Below, piece after piece: positions 33,691 to 41,016 of a stretch of DNA of 64,000 bases (its first letter is position 1; every line of letters starts with the position of its first letter). A program made the translations under genes and the position numbers. The notes under the pieces are model-generated. The model did no database searches. It worked only from the letters and a program-made list of their open reading frames with translations, and was not told the origin of the DNA. The DNA comes from HGM12587 sp964602445 (GTDB lineage: Bacteria; Bacillota; Clostridia; Lachnospirales; Lachnospiraceae), in the NCBI GenBank assembly GCA_964602445.1, contig CAZRQV010000002.1, positions 124,001-188,000 of the forward strand, written 5' to 3'.

Positions 33691-34626
33691 ATGAGAATCA
33701 AAAAGGTACGCAATCCGGAAGAATTAGAACAGATGAATCCAAATTTTATTTACAACAGATACGATCTGTTTTGTAAACCGGAGGAATATAGAGCAGTAAA
33801 GATCATAAACGGTAATGAGACAAAGATTGTAGAGTATCGTTTGCAGAAGGAACAGGCAGAATTAGGCATATGGCTGATGCAGATCACGAAAGAAGAACTG
33901 CAGAAACTGGTTTCTTACATCGGAAAAAATCATCCGGAAGTAAAAAAGATTACCTATAAAAATGCCACACTTGCTTATGGGAAAGCGAGAGCACAGAACC
34001 ATTTCAGAATTGTATTTCCGGAAACGGTAGAGGAGATGGAACATCGTATTTCTTATAAATCCCGTCAAAAAATGCGGAAGAAACTGCGTTTTGCGGAAGA
34101 AGCCTATGGGAAAATGGAAATTCATGAATATCAGAGAAATGAAATACCGATGGAAGTGGTGGAAGCATTTTTTACATTTAAATATGCGACCAGAAACAGA
34201 GTTTATCAAATGACTCCGGAAGAATATCTGGATCGGTATCATGTTTCGGATTGTTATGTGTTTACCTTCGGCGGCACGATTGGAGCCGTTCGTTTTTCCT
34301 GTGAACAATGTCCGATCGTATATGGAGAAAATTTTGCATATAATCCGGATATGCGGGACTATTCTTTGGGAAAAGCGGTATTTTTCCATCATCTGGTAAG
34401 AATGGTTGAGAAAAAGCATACAGAACTGTTTTTTGCAGGCGGAGATTTTGAGTACAAAACACATTATGGAAGTATTGAAGAAACTGTTTATGACGGTACC
34501 ATTCCGGTGACCAGAGAAAGTTTCCGGAAGAAAGTAAAACGTCATTTGAAAAAGCTCCTTCCGGGAAAAGTGCTCAGAGGATTGCAAAAATGCAGAAAAA
34601 AACTGGGAAAGATCAAAAAGAAGTAG
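33691..34626 (+). CDS. CelD/FemAB-like GNAT acyltransferase
   Basis: A 311-residue cytoplasmic protein. It resembles the CelD-like (Acetyltransf_6) branch of GNAT enzymes: a weakly conserved N-terminal half, then MEHRISYKSRQKMRKKLRFAEE, VVEAFFTFKYATRN, FTFGGTIGAVRFS and a late block DYSLGKAVFFHHLVRM followed by FAGGDFEYKTHYG. Such enzymes acylate polysaccharides or transfer aminoacyl groups; the substrate here is not known. It has its own promoter, shared in a divergent layout with the deacetylase fusion, and a terminator after it. The basic C-terminal tail (KKLLPGKV, RKKLGKIKKK) could bind membrane or nucleic acid. Confidence 0.62.
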   Translation: MRIKKVRNPEELEQMNPNFIYNRYDLFCKPEEYRAVKIINGNETKIVEYRLQKEQAELGIWLMQITKEELQKLVSYIGKNHPEVKKITYKNATLAYGKARAQNHFRIVFPETVEEMEHRISYKSRQKMRKKLRFAEEAYGKMEIHEYQRNEIPMEVVEAFFTFKYATRNRVYQMTPEEYLDRYHVSDCYVFTFGGTIGAVRFSCEQCPIVYGENFAYNPDMRDYSLGKAVFFHHLVRMVEKKHTELFFAGGDFEYKTHYGSIEETVYDGTIPVTRESFRKKVKRHLKKLLPGKVLRGLQKCRKKLGKIKKK

Positions 34627-34698
34627 CAAAGATCCGGAAGGAACAGAATGATTTTTGAAGTGAAACAACGGCATCAGAATTGAAATTTACAAAACATC

Positions 34699-34734
34699 AA
34701 ATAAAAAACAGGTCATGCGACCTGTTTTTTATTT
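34699..34734. terminator. Two-way rho-independent terminator
   Basis: A perfect 16-bp inverted repeat: AAATAAAAAACAGGTC (34699-34714), loop ATGC, GACCTGTTTTTTATTT (34719-34734). The T run is inside the stem on both strands, so it serves both the plus-strand gene ending at 34626 and the minus-strand gene ending at 34746. Confidence 0.92.
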
Positions 34735-34745
34735 GGTAAAAATCT

Positions 34746-36224
34746 TTAATCTCTTTGGAAAAGATCCCTGGTATAAACTTTTTCTTTGACGTCATCCAGA
34801 CAGCTGTCATAACGGTTAGCGATGATCGCACAGCTTTTTTTCTTGAATTCATTCAGGTTGTTGACTACTTTGCTGCCAAAGAAGGTCGTTCCGTTTTCCA
34901 GAGATGGTTCATAGATGATCACGGTAGCACCTTTGGCTTTGATTCGTTTCATGACTCCCTGGATACTGCTCTGACGGAAGTTATCGGAATTGCTCTTCAT
35001 CGTCAGACGATAAACACCAATGATCACTTCTTTTTCTTTTTCCTGTTCCCAGAAACTGTTGGCTTCATAAGCACCGGCAAGTTCCAGTACACGGTCTGCA
35101 ATAAAATCTTTTCGGGTACGGTTGCTTTCTACGATGGCTGACATCATATTCTGCGGTACCTGATCATAGTTTGCCAGAAGCTGCTTGGTATCTTTTGGAA
35201 GACAGTAGCCGCCGTAGCCAAAGGAAGGATTGTTGTAATGGGTACCGATTCTTGGATCTAAGCAGACACCGTTGATGATATCTTTGGTATTTAAGCCTTT
35301 GGATTCTGCATAGGTATCAAGTTCATTAAAGTAGCTGACACGCAGGGCAAGGTAGGTATTTGCAAACAGTTTTACCGCTTCTGCCTCTGTAGAACCCATA
35401 AATAGGGTATCAATTTCTTTCTTTAAAGCACCTTCCTGCAGGAGAGAGGCAAAGATATGAGCGGCTTGATCCAGCCGTTCGTTTTCCGGATCCGTGGAAA
35501 CGATAATGCGGCTTGGATATAAATTATCGTAAAGTGCCTTGGACTCTCTTAAAAATTCCGGACTGAACAAAATGTTTTCTGTGTGGAATTTTTCACGGAC
35601 ACTTTGGGTATATCCTACCGGAATGGTGGATTTGATGACCATGATCGCATTCGGATTTACTTCCAACACCAGCTGAATCACAGATTCTACTGCACTGGTA
35701 TCAAAATAATTTTTCTTGCTGTCATAATTGGTCGGAGCTGCAATGATGACAAAATCTGCGTCTTTGTAGGCAGAAGCGCCATCGGTGGTAGCAGTCAGAT
35801 CCAGTTCTTTTTCTGCCAGATATTTTTCAATGTATTCGTCCTGAATCGGAGACTGTCTGCGATTGATCATCTCTACTTTTTCAGGAATAATATCTACCGC
35901 AGTTACATGATTATGCTGTGCCAGCAGGGTAGCGATCGACAATCCTACATAGCCGGTACCGGCAACTGCGATGTTTAATGGAGAGAATTTTTTAGCCGCA
36001 GCCTTTCCTTCCTTTTCCACAAACATGGAAATCGGTTCAAATTCAAGAACTTCCCCTAATTTTTCTAACTGTGGTATTGAAGGCAGATAATCCTTCTTTT
36101 CCAGACGACTGATCATGGCACGGTTAATTCCGGTCAATTCTGCCAGCTGCTGCTGGGTCATATTTTTTTCTTTTCTCTTCTGCGAAACTGTATTTGCCAG
36201 TAATGTAAATGATATTTTTTTCAT
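34746..36224 (-). CDS. UDP-glucose 6-dehydrogenase-type enzyme with N-terminal XRE HTH
   Basis: A 492-residue fusion. Residues 12-65 form a helix-turn-helix of the XRE/Cro type (VSQKRKEKNMTQQQLAELTGINRAMISRLEKKDYLPS). After a short linker, residues ~83-492 are a complete nucleotide-sugar dehydrogenase: AVAGTGYVGLSIATLL (NAD loop 89-94), KSTIPVGYT, FSPEFLRESKALYDN, KLFANTYLALRVSYFNELD with the catalytic Lys/Asn, and GYGGYCLPKD with the catalytic Cys. It should oxidise UDP-glucose to UDP-glucuronate, or a related sugar. The HTH suggests the enzyme represses its own gene; two dyads overlap its promoter. Confidence 0.88.
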   Translation of the reverse strand: MKKISFTLLANTVSQKRKEKNMTQQQLAELTGINRAMISRLEKKDYLPSIPQLEKLGEVLEFEPISMFVEKEGKAAAKKFSPLNIAVAGTGYVGLSIATLLAQHNHVTAVDIIPEKVEMINRRQSPIQDEYIEKYLAEKELDLTATTDGASAYKDADFVIIAAPTNYDSKKNYFDTSAVESVIQLVLEVNPNAIMVIKSTIPVGYTQSVREKFHTENILFSPEFLRESKALYDNLYPSRIIVSTDPENERLDQAAHIFASLLQEGALKKEIDTLFMGSTEAEAVKLFANTYLALRVSYFNELDTYAESKGLNTKDIINGVCLDPRIGTHYNNPSFGYGGYCLPKDTKQLLANYDQVPQNMMSAIVESNRTRKDFIADRVLELAGAYEANSFWEQEKEKEVIIGVYRLTMKSNSDNFRQSSIQGVMKRIKAKGATVIIYEPSLENGTTFFGSKVVNNLNEFKKKSCAIIANRYDSCLDDVKEKVYTRDLFQRD

Positions 36225-36252
36225 GAGATCTGTCGTTCCCTTCTTATAAAAA

Positions 36253-36290
36253 GTTATTCAGAATAACAAAAACGAGTTGTCTTAACAACT
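36253..36290 (-). promoter_or_regulatory. Promoter of the HTH-dehydrogenase gene with two operator-like dyads
   Basis: On the minus strand, TTGTTA (36283-36288) and TATTCT (36260-36265) are spaced by 17 bases. The -35 lies inside AGTTGTCTTAACAACT (36275-36290), a perfect 6-4-6 dyad, and the -10 inside GTTATTCAGAATAAC (36253-36267), a perfect 7-1-7 dyad. Binding at either would block RNA polymerase. The candidate binder is the HTH in the gene's own product (inference). Confidence 0.7.
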
Positions 36291-36337
36291 AAAATAGTAA
36301 CACAAGTTGCTCATAATATCAATCGAAAAAGATGAAA

Positions 36338-37762
36338 TCAATCTTTATAAATCGTAAAATTGTCAACAACCGCCCAGGAATCCGCATCGTAAGTGGTAAT
36401 GGTAAAAGAATGATCGGTAACATCTGCACGGCTCAGCTGTGGAATTTCATTCTGTACACATACGGCAGCCCATGGATAGTTTTGGTCCGGCTGTCGAAGA
36501 AGCGCATCGGTAGCGCCGTTGAAGATGACATAGATCGGATATTCCGGGTTATAAAATTCAGATTCCACAGCAGTGGAAGCCGGCTGGAAGTTCTCATCCA
36601 TCAGATAGCTTCGTGTATAAATATGATCATGTCCTCCAAGGAAAAGGTCAATGTCGTAAACTTTTGCCATATAAGCATAGGAAGCTTTCACGGATTCTGC
36701 GGCACCCTGATATTTTTCTACCATGGAGGCTGGTGAATAGTGACTGATGATCACACGCCATCTGGCATCCGGATTTTGCTGGATCGCTTCTTCTACGAAA
36801 CATTCATGTTCGGTACTGTGGGTTGGGGACGGGTTATTTAAAACCATAAATAATGCAGAGCCTTTGGTAAACCAATAGTTCCCGTCTCTGCCGTTTGCTG
36901 TTCCGATGGCATTTAAATTCGGAAGAGAAAAATGATCTCCGAAAAATCCGCTTCCGACATCATGATTTCCCACCACAGGCATGAGAGCCATGGAGTACAG
37001 AACAGAGTTGTCCAGAAAATAATCATAATGGACAGCAGAAGCAGGATCTGCAATCTGATCTCCCATAGTAAGCAGAAAAGAAGATTCCGGAATCTGGGAT
37101 TTCATACGGTTTAACATTACACGCCAGATACTGCGGTGTCCCGGAAGGACTTCCGGGTCGCCAAGACCAATCTCAGGATCACCTGCAATGGTGAATGTGA
37201 AATCAGAAGAGAAAAGATCACCGGTATGATAACTGTAAGTAGGCGATACACTGTGTCCGTTTTTGACATAATAAGTATAATCGGTATTGGATTCCAGTCC
37301 GGTGACCAGTGCACTGTTGCGGTAATATCCGTCCACGGAAACACTCGGTTCGGTGGTTGCCTTGACCGTAATGTCATTTAACAATCCTTCCCGATGAAAT
37401 TTGACTTTTCCACGGGAATTCGATCTGGAAAACCAGGTGATAAAAAGTTCATCCGGCTGGTTTCCAAGCTGAATGCTTAAATTTTTAATTTCTCCGTCAG
37501 CTGCCAGTAATTCCTGATCTAAATTATAGTCATGCAGCTCCCACCAGTAAGGAACTCCCTGCGCCGAAGGCTCAGAAGGTTCAACGGCAGGTTCTTCTGA
37601 TGGAACTTCTGCCGGCGTGTCCGGGGTTGGTGTCGAAGAACTGTCAGATGGTGTTTCAATGACAGGATCTGTCGAAGTTTGCGGAGCATCTTCTCTGCAG
37701 CCTGTAAGGCAGACCGAAAAGAGAATTAAGAAAGAAAGCAAAATGCTGTATCGTTTTTTCAT
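36338..37762 (-). CDS. Lipoprotein calcineurin-type metallophosphoesterase (purple acid phosphatase-like)
   Basis: A 474-residue surface lipoprotein. Signal peptide with lipobox LTGC (Cys about 22), then a Ser/Thr/Pro/Glu linker (about 25-70), an N-terminal FnIII-like domain (ELFITWFSRS, NSALVTGLESNTDYTYYV), and a two-metal phosphatase domain: FTIAGDPE, TMGDQIADP, VVGNHD, ISHYSP, GGHDHIYTRS. It may release phosphate from phosphomono- or diesters outside the cell, perhaps wall teichoic acid or a related polymer (inference). It has AGGAGG and its own promoter, and sits divergently from the CotH/VTC/DUF4956 cassette. Confidence 0.87.
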   Translation of the reverse strand: MKKRYSILLSFLILFSVCLTGCREDAPQTSTDPVIETPSDSSSTPTPDTPAEVPSEEPAVEPSEPSAQGVPYWWELHDYNLDQELLAADGEIKNLSIQLGNQPDELFITWFSRSNSRGKVKFHREGLLNDITVKATTEPSVSVDGYYRNSALVTGLESNTDYTYYVKNGHSVSPTYSYHTGDLFSSDFTFTIAGDPEIGLGDPEVLPGHRSIWRVMLNRMKSQIPESSFLLTMGDQIADPASAVHYDYFLDNSVLYSMALMPVVGNHDVGSGFFGDHFSLPNLNAIGTANGRDGNYWFTKGSALFMVLNNPSPTHSTEHECFVEEAIQQNPDARWRVIISHYSPASMVEKYQGAAESVKASYAYMAKVYDIDLFLGGHDHIYTRSYLMDENFQPASTAVESEFYNPEYPIYVIFNGATDALLRQPDQNYPWAAVCVQNEIPQLSRADVTDHSFTITTYDADSWAVVDNFTIYKD

Positions 37763-37791
37763 AAAATCCTCCTGTTGATTTTGATAGTTAC

Positions 37792-37820
37792 AATGTAAAA
37801 GGTATGTGAAAAAAAGTCAA
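37792..37820 (-). promoter_or_regulatory. Promoter for the lipoprotein phosphoesterase
   Basis: Minus strand TTGACT (37815-37820), 17-base spacer containing a T run, TACATT (37792-37797), about 30 bases before the start at 37762. A good sigma-A-type match. Confidence 0.68.
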
Positions 37821-37867
37821 AGCCTGAGCGTAAAATTAATAAAAATATAAGAAAATAGTTATAATAT

Positions 37868-37896
37868 TTGAATTATAATAGGTCAAATGCTATAAT
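37868..37896 (+). promoter_or_regulatory. Promoter for the CotH/VTC/DUF4956 unit
   Basis: TTGAAT (37868-37873), 17 bases, then a consensus TATAAT (37891-37896), 25 bases before the CotH ATG at 37921. With the phosphoesterase promoter it forms a divergent control region of about 160 bases. Confidence 0.75.
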
Positions 37897-37920
37897 GAGA
37901 CAATATATGAGGAAAATAAG

Positions 37921-39522
37921 ATGAAAAAGAAATTGTTTCTGCTTGCCAGCGTTTTTTTGCTGATCAGCAGTTTTATTTTGATAGACCGGCTGCAGGATAA
38001 AAATTTTGCAGTGTTTAACACCGTGTCGAAAAGAGAAGTACAGCTGATTCAAAAGACGCGGGAAGAAGCAGAAAAACTGCAGTTTACGGCGCTTTTGTGT
38101 AATGAGACCAGAGTTCCTTTCGATGATCCCGGAAACACATTCTATGTCCCGTTAGATATGGAAGAAGAACAATGGGAAAAAATGGAATTTGTCAGCGGCC
38201 AGCCGGAGTATAAAATATTGTTTGCAGACGATATTTCGGACTGGGATAAAAAAGCAGCCATTGCAGAGGGAGAAAAGTTCCCGATGATCGTTTACGATGA
38301 TACTTCCTGGGCTGTTTATTATGTCGTATTTACAGGGCTGCCGATCATTGATCTGGCTACCAATGAAGGATTTTTAACAGAAAATATTACCGGAACAGCG
38401 GTATTCTACGATACGGATTTTTCTCTGCGGGGAGTTCAGCAGTCGGATTATAACGGTCATATCCGGGGAAATACGAGCAGAATGTTTCCTAAAAAAGGAT
38501 ATAAGATCAATCTGACCAAAGAAAACGGAGAAGAAACAGAGAAGAATAAACTGTCGTTGTTTCAGATGCGAAAAGATGATGACTGGATTCTGTACGCAAT
38601 TTATAATGATGATACCAAGGTGAGAGATCTGCTTTCCATGGAAGTATGGGATCAGTTCGGGGCAAAGGCGGTATCAGAAAAGAGTTATTACGGACCGAAA
38701 ATGACCTATGTAGAAGTGTTTGCAGATAACAGTTACTGCGGACTTTATGGTCTGATGGAACCGGTAGACAGAAAACAGATGGATCTGAGTGAAGAAGATT
38801 ATTCTTATAAGAGAAAGGATCCCGGTGGTCTGGTATATCAGTATGATACGTTCAAAAATGAAAAAGATCCGGAGGCAGAAGTAGAAGGATTTGCCATCAA
38901 AGATGGAGTTATGGATCAAAATGCATGGTCTGCAATGGCGGATCTCTGTGCAGCACTGACACTGCCGGATGAAGAATTTGTAAAGATTCAGCCGGAGATC
39001 ATTGATACAGACAGTGCCGTTCGAATGTGGCTGTTTGTACAGATCATTACAGGACATGACCATACCGCAAAAAATGTATTTTTTGTAGCCCGATATGATG
39101 AAAATCTTTCCAATTATTATAAATTTTATTTTGCACCGTGGGATATGGATCTGACCTGGGGAAATGTTTCGGTAGGTGAGATTAATCCTCTTTATACAGA
39201 ATATCAGGAAGATACGGTAGATAACAGAGTAATCTGGGAAATTGGTGACCGGCTGCTTTCGTTAAACTGTGACGGAGCCAAGGAAAAGATGCAGGATCTT
39301 TATCAGGAACTTCGGGGAAATGCACTGAGTGATCCGGCGATCGAACAGATGATATGGAATCTGGATCATCAGGTAAGGGATTCCGGAGCGATGGGCAGGG
39401 ATGCCATCCGCTGGCCGGATAGTGCACATGCAGAAAGCTGTGACTATCTGATCGATTATGCGAAGAAGAGGCTGGCATTTTTGGATAAAGCACTGTATAA
39501 TTCCAGTTATTTGGAACAATGA
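37921..39522 (+). CDS. CotH-family atypical kinase, cassette copy
   Basis: A 533-residue CotH protein with an N-terminal membrane anchor (4-22). Motifs: FYVPLDMEEEQWEKMEF, HIRGNTSRMFPKKGYKINL, DDWILYAIYNDDTKVRD, EVFADNSYCGLYGLMEP, and APWDMDLTWGN for metal binding. It matches the protein at 10458 along its whole length, so the two are close paralogues. The stop is just before a VTC-like gene and then DUF4956. This trio is, to my memory, a recurring neighbourhood in Clostridia. Kinase activity is known for Bacillus CotH; the target here is unknown. Confidence 0.83.
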   Translation: MKKKLFLLASVFLLISSFILIDRLQDKNFAVFNTVSKREVQLIQKTREEAEKLQFTALLCNETRVPFDDPGNTFYVPLDMEEEQWEKMEFVSGQPEYKILFADDISDWDKKAAIAEGEKFPMIVYDDTSWAVYYVVFTGLPIIDLATNEGFLTENITGTAVFYDTDFSLRGVQQSDYNGHIRGNTSRMFPKKGYKINLTKENGEETEKNKLSLFQMRKDDDWILYAIYNDDTKVRDLLSMEVWDQFGAKAVSEKSYYGPKMTYVEVFADNSYCGLYGLMEPVDRKQMDLSEEDYSYKRKDPGGLVYQYDTFKNEKDPEAEVEGFAIKDGVMDQNAWSAMADLCAALTLPDEEFVKIQPEIIDTDSAVRMWLFVQIITGHDHTAKNVFFVARYDENLSNYYKFYFAPWDMDLTWGNVSVGEINPLYTEYQEDTVDNRVIWEIGDRLLSLNCDGAKEKMQDLYQELRGNALSDPAIEQMIWNLDHQVRDSGAMGRDAIRWPDSAHAESCDYLIDYAKKRLAFLDKALYNSSYLEQ

Positions 39523-39536
39523 TCAAGGAGTTTGAT

Positions 39537-40238
39537 ATGTTGGAAAAACAACCGAAAGTCAAATATCGTCATGAGCTGAAATATATCTGTACAGCAGCCC
39601 AGCTGGCGCTGATCCAGGGAAGGATCCATCATCTGATCCCATTGGATTCTCATGCCGGGGAAAATGGCATGTATACGATCCGCAGCTTATATTTTGACGA
39701 TTATTATAACAGATGTTATTATGAAAACGAAAATGGAACGGATCCCCGTGAAAAGTTCCGTATCCGTATTTACAACGGAAATAAAGACAAGATCAGTCTG
39801 GAACTAAAAAAGAAAGAGCGTGGAAAGACTTTGAAACTGTCCTGCCCGCTGACAGAAGAACAGTGCCGTACATTGATGAAGGGAGAAGTACTTCCGGACA
39901 GCAAAGAATATGACCCGGTACTGCAGAAACTGCTGCTGGCGATGAAAACGTCCTTAATGAAACCGAAGATCATCGTCGAATATGACCGTGTCCCTTATGT
40001 TTACCGTCTGGGAAATGTAAGAATCACATTGGATAAAAATATTTCTTCTTCTTATCAGATTGATACATTTTTGGAAAAAGAGATCTATAAAAGACCGATC
40101 ATGCCGGCAGGCTGGCACGTTCTGGAAGTCAAATTCGATGAATTTCTTCCGGACAGCATTAAGAGTGTGCTGCAGCTGGACAGCTTGCGGCAGACAGCAT
40201 TTTCTAAATTTTACTTATGCAGAAAATATAATGTATAA
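39537..40238 (+). CDS. VTC-domain protein (polyphosphate polymerase-like, triphosphate tunnel fold)
   Basis: A 233-residue soluble protein with the VTC/CYTH-type tunnel fold: KYRHELKYICT at the start, YTIRSLYFDDYYNRCY, KFRIRIYNG, ISLELKKKERGKTLKLS, IIVEYDRVPYVY and HVLEVKFDEFLPD. The alternating basic and acidic strand residues are those that bind triphosphate and metal. In yeast Vtc4 the domain makes polyphosphate from ATP; bacterial versions are poorly studied. Start at 39537, 6 bases after AAGGAG; an in-frame ATG at 39519 overlaps the CotH gene. No membrane segment, so it may pair with the DUF4956 protein. Confidence 0.82.
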   Translation: MLEKQPKVKYRHELKYICTAAQLALIQGRIHHLIPLDSHAGENGMYTIRSLYFDDYYNRCYYENENGTDPREKFRIRIYNGNKDKISLELKKKERGKTLKLSCPLTEEQCRTLMKGEVLPDSKEYDPVLQKLLLAMKTSLMKPKIIVEYDRVPYVYRLGNVRITLDKNISSSYQIDTFLEKEIYKRPIMPAGWHVLEVKFDEFLPDSIKSVLQLDSLRQTAFSKFYLCRKYNV

Positions 40239-40328
40239 AAACAGGAACAACTGATACACACTGAAAACAGATGGCATCGTTTACAAAGAAAAAGAAACGG
40301 ACAAAAAGAAAAGGAGAGTACATAGGAA

Positions 40329-41006
40329 ATGGCAAAATTTTCAGACATTTTTAAAAAATCCTTCCTGGAAGGATTCACAGGAGGAGATATCAGTACAGGA
40401 CGTATTGCTGCAACACTGGCAGTGACAGTACTGATCGCAATTTACATTTTTGTGATCTATCGGGTGATCACAAGAAAAACATTTTATTCTAAGACATTTA
40501 ATATCTCATTGGTAGCACTTTCAGTAATTACAGCATCAATCATTCTTGCAATGCAGTCCAATCTGGTCATTTCCCTTGGTATGGTCGGTGCGTTATCTAT
40601 CATACGTTTCCGTACAGCGATCAAAGATCCGATGGATCTGGTATTCCTGTTCTGGTCCATCAGTATCGGTATCATCTGCGGTGCAGGTCTTTATGAGATC
40701 GCTCTGCTTATGTCCCTGTTAGTAACCGTAGGAATCATTTGTCTGGATCTGGTGCCAACTTCAAAAGCACCGATGATGCTTGTAGTCAATGCCACAGCAT
40801 TAGATGCAGAGAATGCAGTTGTGGAAGCTGTGAAGGAAGTCGGAAAAGTCTGTAAAATCAAATCCAGAAATTATACAGAAGGTCATCTGGATATGATCAT
40901 TGAAGTGAGAGTAAAAGAAGAAGCAAAACTGGTACAGGCCGTATCAGCCATCGAAACCGTGAGAAGTGTATCTTTAATCTCTCATGATGGAGAAGTAACT
41001 TTCTAG
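40329..41006 (+). CDS. DUF4956 membrane protein
   Basis: A 225-residue protein with four or five helices (about 24-45, 56-78, 82-104, 112-150) and a soluble C-terminal domain of ~75 residues with an ACT-like alternation. The segment LVISLGMVGALSIIRFRTAIKDPMD is the best conserved part of the family. No biochemical function is known to me. Its place after CotH and the VTC-like gene suggests a membrane partner or channel for the VTC enzyme, comparable in idea to the membrane part of yeast VTC (inference). A 90-base purine-rich gap precedes it, without ORF or hairpin. Confidence 0.75.
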   Translation: MAKFSDIFKKSFLEGFTGGDISTGRIAATLAVTVLIAIYIFVIYRVITRKTFYSKTFNISLVALSVITASIILAMQSNLVISLGMVGALSIIRFRTAIKDPMDLVFLFWSISIGIICGAGLYEIALLMSLLVTVGIICLDLVPTSKAPMMLVVNATALDAENAVVEAVKEVGKVCKIKSRNYTEGHLDMIIEVRVKEEAKLVQAVSAIETVRSVSLISHDGEVTF

Positions 41007-41016
41007 GAGTAGATTC

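Noticed and set aside
33862..34674. A 270-codon open frame on the minus strand
   Set aside because: It is fully antisense to the CelD-like gene with its own promoter and ribosome site; its product is rich in Phe, His, Cys and Ile as expected from a mirror of AT-rich Lys/Glu codons.
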